This document shows positions 25,704 to 35,178 of a stretch of 64,000 bases of DNA, piece after piece. How positions within the stretch are numbered: the stretch's first letter is position 1; the number at the start of each line of letters is the position of its first letter. This DNA comes from JAOZPE01 sp964601275. GTDB lineage: Bacteria > Krumholzibacteriota > Krumholzibacteriia > JAJRXK01. The stretch lies in assembly GCA_964601275.1 (NCBI GenBank), contig CAZRMV010000008.1, forward strand, positions 1 to 64,000. Direction: 5' to 3'. Under the pieces are notes generated by a model. The model saw nothing but the letters and a program-made list of their open reading frames with translations. It ran no database searches and was not told the DNA's origin. The position numbers and the translations under genes were made by a program.

Positions 25704-26849
25704 ATGGGAGATCCATTGCGCATCGCCTACCTCAGCATCGGGCGGCACGTCCACACCGAACGATGGATTCGCTGGTTCGCCCGCCGGGGTCACCAGTGCC
25801 ACCTGCTCACCGTCCAGCCCGGTCCCATCGAGGGCGTCCGCGTGCACGACATCCGTTCGCATCTGCCGGGCAAACCGCTGCGCTACTTCTGGAGTCTTCG
25901 CAAGGTCAAGGCACTGCTGGCCGGTATCCAACCCGATCTACTGCATACCCATTTCCTCACCGGCTACGGCTACTGGGGTCACTTCTCCGGCTTTCAACCC
26001 AACGTGTTGACGGTGTGGGGCGACGATGTCTACGTGACCCCCCGTGAAAGCCCGTTGAAGGGATGGCTGGCCCGCCGCGCGCTGGCGTCCGCCGCCGCGG
26101 TCACCGGCGATTCGGTGGACATCCTTCAGGACTGTGTGCGTCTGGGGGCCCGGCCCGAGCGCTGTTACGAGATCCAGTGGGGGGTCGATTTCGAGGTCTT
26201 CCACCCGGACACCACGCGCCCGGTACGCCGGCGGCTCGGCCTGGAGGACGACGACGTCCTGGTGTTCTCCCCGCGCTCCTATACCCAGCCCTACTACAAC
26301 ATCGACGTGATCATCGCGGCCGCGGCACGGCTGGCCGCCCAGCGTCCCCGGGTCCATTTCCTCTTCGCCGGTTATGAAGGCGACCCGGCACCTTTCCGGG
26401 AGAAGGTGAAGGAAGCGGGTCTCGACCAGAGGGCCCATGTCCTCGGGCGCATCCCCCACGAGGAGTTCGCCGGGTATCTCTCGGCATGCGACATCTTCGT
26501 GAGCGTCCCTTCGGTCGACGCCACCGCGGTCTCGTTGCTGGAAGCCATGGCCGCCGGCCGGGCGATCGTGGTCTCGTCCCTGGCCTCTTCGCTCGAGTGG
26601 ATCGAAGACGGGGTCGATGGACTGGTGGTTCCACCCCGGGACGAAGACGCCCTGCTCGCGGCCCTTCAAACCCTGGTGGACGACGCGGGACTGCGCCGGC
26701 GTCTGGGAGACGCGGCGGTGAAGGTGGTGCGTGAGAGGGCGGACCACGAGAAGAACATGGAGTGGATGGAGGCGCTCTGCCGGGAGCTGGCGGGCCAGGC
26801 GGTGGAGGTTCCGGCTCCCCCCTCGCTCCGGGAGCGCGGACTGGCATGA
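25704..26849 (+). CDS. Glycosyltransferase family 4
   Basis: A 381-residue GT-B glycosyltransferase. The N-terminal domain shows RIAYLSIGRHVHTERW, LLHTHFLTGYGYWG and LTVWGDDVY; the donor domain has FSPRSYTQPYYNIDVII, VLGRIPHEEFAGYLSACDIFVSV and SVDATAVSLLEAMAAG, the usual EX7E region with Asp in place of the first Glu. ATG 25704 begins 6 nt after tRNA-Leu but has no ribosome site; in-frame TTG 25716 has GGGAG 5 nt ahead and may be the true start. Transcription probably continues from the tRNA-Leu gene. It precedes a GT2 gene by about 30 nt. Confidence 0.86.
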   Translation: MGDPLRIAYLSIGRHVHTERWIRWFARRGHQCHLLTVQPGPIEGVRVHDIRSHLPGKPLRYFWSLRKVKALLAGIQPDLLHTHFLTGYGYWGHFSGFQPNVLTVWGDDVYVTPRESPLKGWLARRALASAAAVTGDSVDILQDCVRLGARPERCYEIQWGVDFEVFHPDTTRPVRRRLGLEDDDVLVFSPRSYTQPYYNIDVIIAAAARLAAQRPRVHFLFAGYEGDPAPFREKVKEAGLDQRAHVLGRIPHEEFAGYLSACDIFVSVPSVDATAVSLLEAMAAGRAIVVSSLASSLEWIEDGVDGLVVPPRDEDALLAALQTLVDDAGLRRRLGDAAVKVVRERADHEKNMEWMEALCRELAGQAVEVPAPPSLRERGLA

Positions 26850-26881
26850 GGGACGCAGGCATCGCAGGGGAAGCGGGAGCA

Positions 26882-27865
26882 ATGGACCTGCTCAGCGTGG
26901 TCATCCCGACCTACAACAAGGCCCTTCTGCTCGAGCGCACCCTGCAGGCCCTTCAGCGGCAGCGGATGCCCCACCCCTTCGAAGTGGTGGTGGTGGACGA
27001 TGCCTCCTCCGACGGGACCCCGCGGCTCTTGAGAACCTGGGAGCGGCGCTTGCCCCTGCGGGCGCTGCGTCAGCCCCACAACCAGGGACGAGCGCGGGCC
27101 CGCAACCGGGGTTGGAGGGAAGCGAGAGGGACCACGGTTCTCTTCCTGGACGACGACATCCTCCTGGAACCGGATGCCTTGGCCGCCCACCGGGCGGCCC
27201 AATTGCGCCAGAGGGGGGCCTGGCTGGGCGAGGTGCGCACCGCCCCGGAGATCGTCGATTCGCCCCTCTTCGAGTACCTGGACAGCCGGGGGATCGCCAA
27301 GCACGGGCCGGGCGATCGGGTCCCGGCCCGGTACTTCCTCACGCAGAACGTCTCCTTGCCGCGGGGGGCACTGGAGCGGGTGGAGGGCTTCGACGAGAGC
27401 TTCAGCGCCTACGGATTCGAGGACATGGAGCTGGCCTTCCGGTTGGAGGACGAGGCCGGCCTGCCCTTCTATTTCCTGGACGGCGGCCGGGGCTGGCACC
27501 TGCACCACCACGAGGAACGGGAGTACTTCGCGAAGAAACGGGAATGCGGCCGTCACACCCTTCCCCGCCTGGCCCGGCTCCATCCGGCGCGCCTGCCGGA
27601 GATGCAACTGGACCTGGTCGTCACCCCTCTCCAGGAGCTGCCCCCGCACCGCCGGCGTCTCGCACGATTGCTGCGCCAGAGCTTCCGGTGGGGTGGCCCC
27701 CGGCTGGCGGCCGCCTTGCAGGCGGCCCTTGCGCGGTGTCCGGTCCGGCCGGGGATGTCCCATCTCTATGACTACCGGGTGCTGGCCGCCTACCACCAGG
27801 GTCTGCAGCAGGGCCCAGCGGAGCGCTCCGACCACGGGAACGGCGACTCCCGGCCGCCCGGCTGA
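26882..27865 (+). CDS. Glycosyltransferase family 2
   Basis: A 327-residue GT-A glycosyltransferase. It opens LSVVIPTYNKA, then has VVVDDASSDGT, the ARNRGWREARG loop and the DXD-type LFLDDDILL near residue 85; EGFDESFSAYGFEDMELAFRL is the acceptor or catalytic-base region common to chain-extending GT2 enzymes. No transmembrane helix is visible. ATG 26882 has GGGGAAG upstream; ATG 26846, overlapping the previous stop as ATGA, is an alternative that would add 12 residues. It is the last gene of the first polysaccharide region, upstream of dnaK. Confidence 0.86.
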   Translation: MDLLSVVIPTYNKALLLERTLQALQRQRMPHPFEVVVVDDASSDGTPRLLRTWERRLPLRALRQPHNQGRARARNRGWREARGTTVLFLDDDILLEPDALAAHRAAQLRQRGAWLGEVRTAPEIVDSPLFEYLDSRGIAKHGPGDRVPARYFLTQNVSLPRGALERVEGFDESFSAYGFEDMELAFRLEDEAGLPFYFLDGGRGWHLHHHEEREYFAKKRECGRHTLPRLARLHPARLPEMQLDLVVTPLQELPPHRRRLARLLRQSFRWGGPRLAAALQAALARCPVRPGMSHLYDYRVLAAYHQGLQQGPAERSDHGNGDSRPPG

Positions 27866-27908
27866 GATCGGAGAGGCGCGACGCCCCTGCCACCGCCGCG
27901 GGACCAGG

Positions 27909-27976
27909 TGTCAGGACAAAATGACAGTGTCCTGGCAGAGGCGGCCGGGCGGCCCCGCACCCAACTCGCTGTCATT
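27909..27976 (+). promoter_or_regulatory. Palindromic regulatory region upstream of dnaK
   Basis: The arms TGTCAGGACA (27909-27918) and TGTCCTGGCA (27928-27937) form a 10-bp inverted repeat with one G-T mismatch and a 9-nt spacer. A second, perfect 8-bp inverted repeat uses AATGACAG (27920-27927), in the centre of the first, and CTGTCATT (27969-27976). The 9-nt spacer is that of the CIRCE operator, but the arm sequence is different. No convincing sigma-70 or sigma-32 promoter was seen in 27866-28087. An 8-bp tandem repeat (AACCACGG twice, 28038-28053) lies nearer the gene. Confidence 0.5.
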
Positions 27977-28087
27977 GCAGCAGTTGCCATTTCTTCGTCG
28001 TCCGGCATGGGCATTGATAGGTGCAGGGAAACGAGGAAACCACGGAACCACGGAAGCGGAGAACGACTTCACGAAAGGAATGGGAAC

Positions 28088-30031
<1,944 letters not shown>

Positions 30032-30075
30032 TCGGATCGCGACCGGGAAGGCCCAACGGGGACGGGCTCCGCTCC

Positions 30076-30105
30076 TTGACAGGGGTGGGGCCCATGCCCC
30101 AGAAT
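30076..30105 (+). promoter_or_regulatory. Promoter upstream of the primary sigma factor
   Basis: TTGACA at 30076-30081 matches the consensus; CAGAAT at 30100-30105 lies after an 18-bp spacer. The start site would be near 30112, about 250 nt ahead of the sigma gene. Confidence 0.5.
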
Positions 30106-30362
30106 GGTGCCAGTGAGGCCTTCCCCCCTGGACCGAAGAGGGGAGTCGCGTTCTTTTGCGCCCACAGTTCCCGCGGACACGGCAATCCCGCAGGAACCAC
30201 ATCCCGTGTTTGACGTAGGAGAAGATACCGGCTCCCGTCACGAGGGAGCCATGTAGGGCGTAAGCCCGGCGGCAGGCCCTACGGCGAAGACCACCCCCGG
30301 CGAGGAAGCTTCCCGAGGGGGTGTCATGGGCGCGGTGGATCCGCGCCAAGGTGGAGGACGGA
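30106..30362 (+). other. Long structured leader (or unidentified ncRNA) before the sigma gene
   Basis: This 331-bp gap (30032-30362) has no gene. After the promoter, several hairpins follow: GTTCC-C-GCGG with CCGC-A-GGAAC, GGCTCCC/GGGAGCC (30230-30236 with 30244-30250), GTAGGGC/GCCCTAC (30253-30259 with 30276-30282) and CACCCCC/GGGGGTG (30292-30298 with 30317-30323). None is followed by a T-run. It does not show the conserved cores of RNase P RNA, SRP RNA or tmRNA. It could be a regulatory 5' leader or a separate RNA; I cannot name it. Confidence 0.4.
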
Positions 30363-31220
30363 ATGTACGAAGTCGAGCGCAGCCCTGACCGAAGGCAGGA
30401 TCAGGCCCTGCAACACTATCTCAAGGTCATCGGCCGATACCCCCTGCTCACCAAGGAGCAGGAGTTCGAACTCGCGCGGCGTATCCGCGAGGGGGACGAG
30501 GCCGCCCTGGAAAAGCTCGTCTACTCCAACCTGCGTTTCGTGGTGAGCGTCGCGAAGCGCTATGTGGGCCACGGTCTGTCCTTCCTCGATCTGATCGCGG
30601 AGGGCAACATGGGCCTCATCACCGCCGCGCATCGTTTCGATGAGCGCCGCAATTTCCGGTTCATCTCCTACGCGGTGTGGTGGATCCGTCAGGCCATCCA
30701 GAAGGCTCTCGCCGAGCAGACCCACACCGTCCGCCTGCCCATCAACCGGGCCCAGCAGGCGCAGCGTCTGCGGAAGATCAACAACCGCATGGAGCAGGAG
30801 CGGGGGGGGGCGATCCATCAGGAGGAACTCGCCAAGCAGCTCGATATCACCGAGAGCAAGCTCAACGAGATCAACGCGGTGCTTCGGCCCCTGCTTTCCA
30901 TCGACGAGAGTCTCCATGACGAGGAATCGCAGCCGCTGCAGGAGATCCTGTTCAATCCGGACGATCCCACTCCGGAGGACAACTTCGCCAAGGATGAGCT
31001 GCGCAATCAGCTCGTCGATGCCATGGAGAAGCTGACCAGCCGCGAAAGGGACATCGTGGTCCGTTACTACGGTCTCAGCGGCGAGGAGAGCACCTCCCTG
31101 GAGGCCATCGGCGAGGACATCCATCTCTCCCGCGAGCGGGTGCGGCAGATCCGCAACGACGCCCTGAAGAAGATGCGTCACGCGGTGTCGGGCACGAACC
31201 TGACCGATTTCCTCGGCTGA
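30363..31220 (+). CDS. rpoD: Primary-type RNA polymerase sigma-70 factor, short form
   Basis: A 285-residue sigma factor with regions 1.2 (QHYLKVIGRYPLLT), 2 (NLRFVVSVAKRYV, FISYAVWWIRQAIQKAL), 3 and 4.2 (LEAIGEDIHLSRERVRQIRNDALKKMR). Region 1.1 and the non-conserved insert of proteobacterial RpoD are absent; the length matches the primary sigma factor of Bacteroidota and relatives. It directs RNA polymerase to TTGACA/TATAAT-like promoters, the type seen in this window. ATG 30363 has GGAGG at 30353-30357; GTG 30321 upstream is in frame but less likely. A G9 tract lies at 30802-30810. A stress sigma factor of group 2 is not excluded. Confidence 0.85.
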   Translation: MYEVERSPDRRQDQALQHYLKVIGRYPLLTKEQEFELARRIREGDEAALEKLVYSNLRFVVSVAKRYVGHGLSFLDLIAEGNMGLITAAHRFDERRNFRFISYAVWWIRQAIQKALAEQTHTVRLPINRAQQAQRLRKINNRMEQERGGAIHQEELAKQLDITESKLNEINAVLRPLLSIDESLHDEESQPLQEILFNPDDPTPEDNFAKDELRNQLVDAMEKLTSRERDIVVRYYGLSGEESTSLEAIGEDIHLSRERVRQIRNDALKKMRHAVSGTNLTDFLG

Positions 31221-31297
31221 TCCCGGGTCGGCCGATTCATCTTGCGGATCCGAGCCGACCGGCCCGCGCCGTCGCGTGGGGTCCTGGGAGTCCCATC

Positions 31298-31552
31298 GTG
31301 AGTGGAATCCGGGTGGAAATCCTCTACTTCGCGGACGCCGCCCGCCGGGTGGGAAGCCGGCGGGAGGTGCTCTCGGTGAAGGAGGGCGACCGCCTGGCCG
31401 ATCTCCAGGAGGAACTCTTCCGCCGCCACACGGCGTTGCGGGAGATCGGGTCCCATCTGCTGTGGTCCATCAACGAGGAGGTCGCCGACCCCGAGACGTC
31501 CCTACACGGCGCCCGGCGGATCGGCGTCCTGCCGCCCTTCAGCGGAGGTTGA
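31298..31552 (+). CDS. moaD: MoaD, molybdopterin synthase sulfur-carrier subunit
   Basis: An 84-residue ubiquitin-like protein of the MoaD/ThiS family. It opens with VEILYFADAARRVG and ends in FSGG, the C-terminal diglycine that is thiocarboxylated. It donates sulfur to precursor Z on the MoaE partner. GTG 31298 follows a GGGAG. The gene ends 2 nt before the moaE start, as in many genomes. No other molybdenum cofactor genes are in the window. Confidence 0.9.
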   Translation: MSGIRVEILYFADAARRVGSRREVLSVKEGDRLADLQEELFRRHTALREIGSHLLWSINEEVADPETSLHGARRIGVLPPFSGG

Positions 31553-31554
31553 GA

Positions 31555-31962
31555 TTGGCCGACCGCGTGCTCTTGAGCGACCAGGCGCTGGACGTGGTTT
31601 CCTTCCGGCGGGAACTGCGCGGCCGGGAACTGGGCGCGGTGGTGGAATTCCAGGGCGTGGTGCGGCAAACCGAAGAGGGGCGGCTCTTGCGCGCCATCGA
31701 CTACGAGGCCTACGCGCCCATGGCGGAGAAGGTCCTCCGGGAGCTTCTCGACGAGGCCCATGGGCGGTGGAAGGAGTTCTCGGCGGTCATCGCCCATCGC
31801 AGCGGGGTGGTCCCGGTGGGGGAGACCGCGGTCTACATCGGGGTGGCTACTGGCCACCGGGCCGAGGCCTTCGAGCTGTGCCGCTGGCTCATCGACGAGT
31901 TGAAGGCGCGGGTCCCCATCTGGAAGCGGGACCACCTCCCCGCGGAGCCGGGGCGGACTTGA
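31555..31962 (+). CDS. moaE: MoaE, molybdopterin synthase catalytic subunit
   Basis: A 135-residue MoaE. It carries GAVVEFQGVVRQ, YEAYAPMAEKVL, the HRSGVVPVGE motif and VPIWKRDH, whose lysine belongs to the active site. With MoaD it turns precursor Z (cPMP) into molybdopterin. The start is TTG 31555, 6 nt after GGAGG at 31544-31548; there is no ATG near the conserved beginning. The stop codon lies inside the -35 box of the downstream tRNA-Val promoter. Confidence 0.92.
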   Translation: MADRVLLSDQALDVVSFRRELRGRELGAVVEFQGVVRQTEEGRLLRAIDYEAYAPMAEKVLRELLDEAHGRWKEFSAVIAHRSGVVPVGETAVYIGVATGHRAEAFELCRWLIDELKARVPIWKRDHLPAEPGRT

Positions 31963-31987
31963 CAGGAAGTCCGGGGAGGGATATCTA
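31959..31987 (+). promoter_or_regulatory. tRNA-Val promoter
   Basis: Consensus TTGACA at 31959-31964 includes the moaE stop codon; a T/A-rich -10 region (TATCTA at 31982-31987) follows after 17 bp. Transcription would begin near 31994, some 8 nt ahead of the tRNA. Confidence 0.55.
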
Positions 31988-32001
31988 TTTGCGCCTGCGG
32001 A

Positions 32002-32079
32002 GGGCGATTAGCTCAGCTTGGTCAGAGCGCTTGCTTGACATGTAAGAGGTCACTGGTTCAAGTCCAGTATCGCCCACCA
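32002..32079 (+). tRNA. tRNA-Val (anticodon GAC)
   Basis: Acceptor arms GGGCGAT and ATCGCCC pair, the anticodon stem CTTGC/GTAAG (one G-T) encloses TTGACAT, the T-loop is TTCAAGT, and CCA is encoded at 32077-32079. Confidence 0.95.
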
Positions 32080-32137
32080 CCTTTTCTTGCCAAGATGCGT
32101 TCCCCGGAGGGGGGCGCAGTCGGGCACGTCCCGAAGC

Positions 32138-32171
32138 AAGGGTGAACCTCCGGGTTCGCCCTTGTTGCTGT
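32138..32171 (+). terminator. Strong hairpin with UCCG tetraloop between tRNA-Val and thrS
   Basis: A 12-bp stem with one G-T wobble (CAAGGGTGAACC at 32138-32149, GGTTCGCCCTTG at 32154-32165) closes a TCCG loop, which is a UNCG-type stable tetraloop. TTGCTGTTGC follows, so it may act as a terminator for tRNA-Val or as an attenuator in the thrS leader, 34 nt before the thrS start. Confidence 0.6.
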
Positions 32172-32198
32172 TGCACGCGATGCGGAAGGACCACCGTC

Positions 32199-34124
32199 AT
32201 GGCCGAGGGAATGATCCGATTGACCCTTCCCGATGGAAACACCATCGAGGTCGCCAAGGGCACGAACGTCCGCGATGCCATCGCCGCCATCGGTGAGGGG
32301 CTGGCCCGGGCTGCGGTGGCGGCTCGGGTCGAGGGAGAGTACCGCCTCATGGACGAGCCCCTGGAGGAGGACGGTCGCTTCGAGGTCGTCACCCGCAACA
32401 GTGAGGACGGGCTCTACGTCCTTCGGCACAGCACCGCCCACCTGATGGCCTACGCGGTGCAGGAGCTGTTCCCCGGGGCGCGGTTCGGCTTCGGCCCTCC
32501 GGTCGACGACGGCTTCTACTACGACATCCAGGTGGACCGGCCCTTCACCGAGGAAGACCTCGGGCGCATCGAGGAGAAGATGCGCGAGCTGGCCGCGCGC
32601 GAACTCCCCATCACCCGTCAGGCCCTCACCCGCGAAGAAGCCCTGGAGCGTTTCGGTGGACAACCCTTCAAGGTGGATCAGATCGAGGAACTGGGAGACA
32701 CCCAGCTGTACGCCTACTCCATGGGCGAGTTCACCGACCTGTGCGAGGGTCCGCACCTGGAGAACACCCGGGACATCAAGGCCTTCAAGCTGATGAGCGT
32801 CGCCGGAGCCTACTGGCGGGGCGACGAGAGCCGGGAACAACTCCAGCGGATCTACGGGACCTCCTGGTACTCCCGGAAGGACCTGAAGGCCTACCTGAAG
32901 AGGCTGGAGGAGGCCCGCAAGCGCGACCACCGCAAGCTGGGGCGGGAGCTTGATCTCTTCTCGATCCAGGACGAGGCGGGAGGAGGCCTGGCCTTCTATC
33001 ACCCCAAGGGTTCGGTGCTGCGCCACGTGCTCATCGACTTCTGGAAACAGGAGCATCTCAAGCACGGCTACGCCATGGTCGACACCCCGCACATCAGCCG
33101 GGGACAACTGTGGCACACCTCGGGACACATGGATTTCTACCGCGAGAACATGTACACCTTCGATGTGGAAGGGCAGGAGTTCGTGGTGAAGCCGATGAAC
33201 TGCCCGCTGCACATCCTCATCTACAAGAGGAAACTGTGGAGCTACCGCGAGTTGCCCGTGCGCTACGCGGAGATGGGTACGGTCTATCGCTACGAACGCA
33301 GCGGGACACTGCACGGCATGTTGCGGGTGAGGGGCTTCACCCAGGACGACGCCCACATCTTCTGCACCCCTGACCAGCTCGAGGATGAGATCCTGGGCGT
33401 CTTGAAACTGACCCGGCACATCCTCACCACCTTCGGATTCGACGAGTTCCAGGTCGAGCTCTCCGTCCGCGATCCGAAAAAGAAGGAGAAATACGCGGGT
33501 TCGGACGACGAGTGGGAGATGGCCGAACGTTCACTGGTGCGGGCGATCGAGGCCGAGGGATTCCCGTACCAGCGCATGGAGGGTGAAGCGGTCTTCTACG
33601 GACCCAAGATCGATGTGAAACTGGTCGACGCGCTGGGCCGCAAGTGGCAGACCTCCACCTGCCAGTTCGACTTCAACCTGCCCCGCCGTTTCGGGGTGGA
33701 TTACGTCGACGAGCACGGAGAGCGGCGCCATGTCTTCATGGTGCACCGGGCCATCTTCGGATCGCTGGAACGCTTCATCGGGATGCTGACCGAGCAGTAC
33801 GCCGGCGACTTCCCCCTCTGGCTCGCGCCCATCCAGGCCCGGGTCCTGCCGGTGGGCGACGAATTCCTCGACGACGCCCGCAAGGTGGACGAGACCCTCC
33901 GGCAGGCCGGTCTGCGCAGCGAGGTGGACGCCCGCTCGGAGAAGATCGGCCGGAAGATCCGCGAGGCCGAACTCGCCAAGATCCCCTACATGCTGGTGGT
34001 GGGCGAGAGGGAGCGGGAGGCCGGCACCGTCTCGGTGCGCCACCGGGGCGACGGGGACCGGGGGGCGATCCCCCTGGGGGAGCTCACGGCGGCTCTTCTT
34101 GACGAAGTGGCCGCGCGGCGCTAG
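32199..34124 (+). CDS. thrS: Threonyl-tRNA synthetase
   Basis: A 641-residue class II synthetase of standard length. Residues about 1-62 form the TGS domain; the editing domain has HSTAH and CEGPH, the metal-like His/Cys sites that clear Ser-tRNA(Thr). The catalytic core has MNCPLHILIY with the zinc cysteine, RYERSGTLHGMLRVRGFTQDDAHIF (motif 2) and a terminal anticodon-binding domain (ARVLPVGDEFLDDARKV). ATG 32199 is chosen; an ATG at 32142 lies in the hairpin region. It begins the thrS-infC-rpmI-rplT-pheS-pheT order familiar from many bacteria. Confidence 0.97.
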   Translation: MAEGMIRLTLPDGNTIEVAKGTNVRDAIAAIGEGLARAAVAARVEGEYRLMDEPLEEDGRFEVVTRNSEDGLYVLRHSTAHLMAYAVQELFPGARFGFGPPVDDGFYYDIQVDRPFTEEDLGRIEEKMRELAARELPITRQALTREEALERFGGQPFKVDQIEELGDTQLYAYSMGEFTDLCEGPHLENTRDIKAFKLMSVAGAYWRGDESREQLQRIYGTSWYSRKDLKAYLKRLEEARKRDHRKLGRELDLFSIQDEAGGGLAFYHPKGSVLRHVLIDFWKQEHLKHGYAMVDTPHISRGQLWHTSGHMDFYRENMYTFDVEGQEFVVKPMNCPLHILIYKRKLWSYRELPVRYAEMGTVYRYERSGTLHGMLRVRGFTQDDAHIFCTPDQLEDEILGVLKLTRHILTTFGFDEFQVELSVRDPKKKEKYAGSDDEWEMAERSLVRAIEAEGFPYQRMEGEAVFYGPKIDVKLVDALGRKWQTSTCQFDFNLPRRFGVDYVDEHGERRHVFMVHRAIFGSLERFIGMLTEQYAGDFPLWLAPIQARVLPVGDEFLDDARKVDETLRQAGLRSEVDARSEKIGRKIREAELAKIPYMLVVGEREREAGTVSVRHRGDGDRGAIPLGELTAALLDEVAARR

Positions 34125-34127
34125 ATT
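34099..34127 (+). promoter_or_regulatory. Promoter of the infC-rpmI-rplT operon inside the end of thrS
   Basis: TTGACG at 34099-34104, 17-bp spacer, TAGATT at 34122-34127. The thrS stop codon TAG is part of the -10 box. Transcription would begin near 34134 and give a leader of about 235 nt before infC. Confidence 0.6.
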
Positions 34128-34133
34128 GGCCTC

Positions 34134-34367
34134 CTCGGAGCCGATTGCGGCCCGGGAGACATTCGAAGAAGAAGAAGCGGTCTGCTTCTCACCCTGCGGA
34201 GGCGAGCCCACGGGCGGCCATCCAGCCGGGTTCCGGACGGCCCCGATTCCCCGGGGTCGATCCACGCGCACGGAGCAGACCAGTTGGTTTGCTCCTTTTT
34301 CCGTATCCCCGGCGGGGCCTGGGGACGGAAAGAGCCGGCGGCCAGAACAGTCAAGGAGGTCGGAACC
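34134..34367 (+). promoter_or_regulatory. infC leader with transcription attenuator
   Basis: An intrinsic terminator forms at 34272-34300: GGAGCAGACC pairs with GGTTTGCTCC around AGTT, followed by TTTTT. Upstream, GGTCTGCT at 34179-34186 is perfectly complementary to AGCAGACC (34274-34281) in the 5' arm of the terminator, so the two pairings exclude each other. GGTCTGCT itself can also be held in a local hairpin (AGAAGC/GCTTCT). This is the layout of ribosomal-protein (L20-type) leader attenuation; the ligand is not shown by the sequence. Confidence 0.65.
34272..34300 (+). terminator. Intrinsic terminator in the infC leader
   Basis: 10-bp stem with one G-T wobble, AGTT loop and a run of five T (34296-34300). 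It lies between the infC promoter and the gene, so it must be bypassed for expression. Confidence 0.8.
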
Positions 34368-34895
34368 ATCGCGAAACCGTCATCGACGACACAGCCTCGG
34401 GTGAATTTCCAGATCCGCATCCCCCAGGTCCGGGTGATCGACGAGGATGGCGAGCAGCTCGGGATCATGGAGACCCGCGACGCGCTCGATCTGGCTCAGG
34501 AGAAGGGGATGGACCTGGTGGAGGTCGCACCCACCGCGCGTCCCCCGGTGTGTCGCATCATGGACTACGGCCGTTTCCTCTACGAGGAAAGCAAGAAGCA
34601 GAAGAAGGCCCGCTCGAAGCAGCATCACCAGAAGGTCAAGATCATCAAGTTCCGTCCGAAGACGGAGGATCACGACTACCAGTTCAAGAAACGGCACATC
34701 ATGGAATTCCTCGAGGAGGGCGACAAGGTCAAGGTCATGGTGCAGTTCCGCGGTCGGGAGATGGCCCACCAGGAACGCGGCATGATGATCATCACCCGCT
34801 TGCTCGAGGACCTGGACGAAGCGGCCCTGGTGGCCGATCCGCCCAAGATGGAGGGGAACACGCTCAGCCTCATGTTGATGCCCCCGAAGAAGTAG
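34368..34895 (+). CDS. infC: Translation initiation factor IF-3 with AUC start codon
   Basis: A 175-residue IF-3. The N-domain has RVNFQIRIPQVRVIDEDGEQLGI and EVAPTARPPVCRIMDYG; the C-domain has KIIKFRPKTEDHDYQFKKRH and MVQFRGREMAHQERG. It binds the 30S subunit and checks the start codon. No ATG, GTG or TTG precedes the conserved start in the right place: a strong AAGGAGGT at 34353-34360 is followed after 7 nt by ATC at 34368. The AUC fits the known rule that infC uses a rare start codon to repress its own translation. It is followed by rpmI and rplT. Confidence 0.94.
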   Translation: MAKPSSTTQPRVNFQIRIPQVRVIDEDGEQLGIMETRDALDLAQEKGMDLVEVAPTARPPVCRIMDYGRFLYEESKKQKKARSKQHHQKVKIIKFRPKTEDHDYQFKKRHIMEFLEEGDKVKVMVQFRGREMAHQERGMMIITRLLEDLDEAALVADPPKMEGNTLSLMLMPPKK

Positions 34896-34950
34896 TACGT
34901 ATTCCGCCCGGACCGGGAGTGATACCTGCCGGGAAATGAGGAGAGGCACC

Positions 34951-35148
34951 ATGCCGAAAATGAAGTCGAACCGAGCCGCCGCGAAGCGGTTCCGGAAGAC
35001 GGGCAGCGGCAAGATCCGCCGCCAGAAGGCCTATCACGGGCACATCTTCACCAAGAAGACCACCAAGCGGAAGCGGAACCTGCGCAAGCTCACCCTGGTG
35101 GCCTCGGTGGACGAGAGCCGTGTCAAGAAGATGCTCGCGGGCGGCTGA
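34951..35148 (+). CDS. rpmI: Ribosomal protein L35
   Basis: A 65-residue basic protein beginning MPKMKSNRAAAKRF and containing KIRRQKAYHGHIFTKK, typical of bL35. ATG 34951 has GAGGAG about 8 nt upstream; an ATG at 34936 would add five non-conserved residues. It follows infC by 55 nt and precedes rplT by 30 nt in the standard operon. Confidence 0.96.
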   Translation: MPKMKSNRAAAKRFRKTGSGKIRRQKAYHGHIFTKKTTKRKRNLRKLTLVASVDESRVKKMLAGG

Positions 35149-35178
35149 TCGCCCCGCGTCAAGGAGGAAGGTTCGACC

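Noticed and set aside
27909..27937. CIRCE operator for HrcA before dnaK
   Set aside because: The spacer is right, but the arms do not match TTAGCACTC/GAGTGCTAA.
30106..30362. RNase P RNA, SRP RNA or tmRNA
   Set aside because: The conserved cores of these RNAs are not found; only generic hairpins are seen.
32080..32198. T-box leader for thrS
   Set aside because: There is no T-box sequence and too little room for the specifier stem; only one strong hairpin is present.
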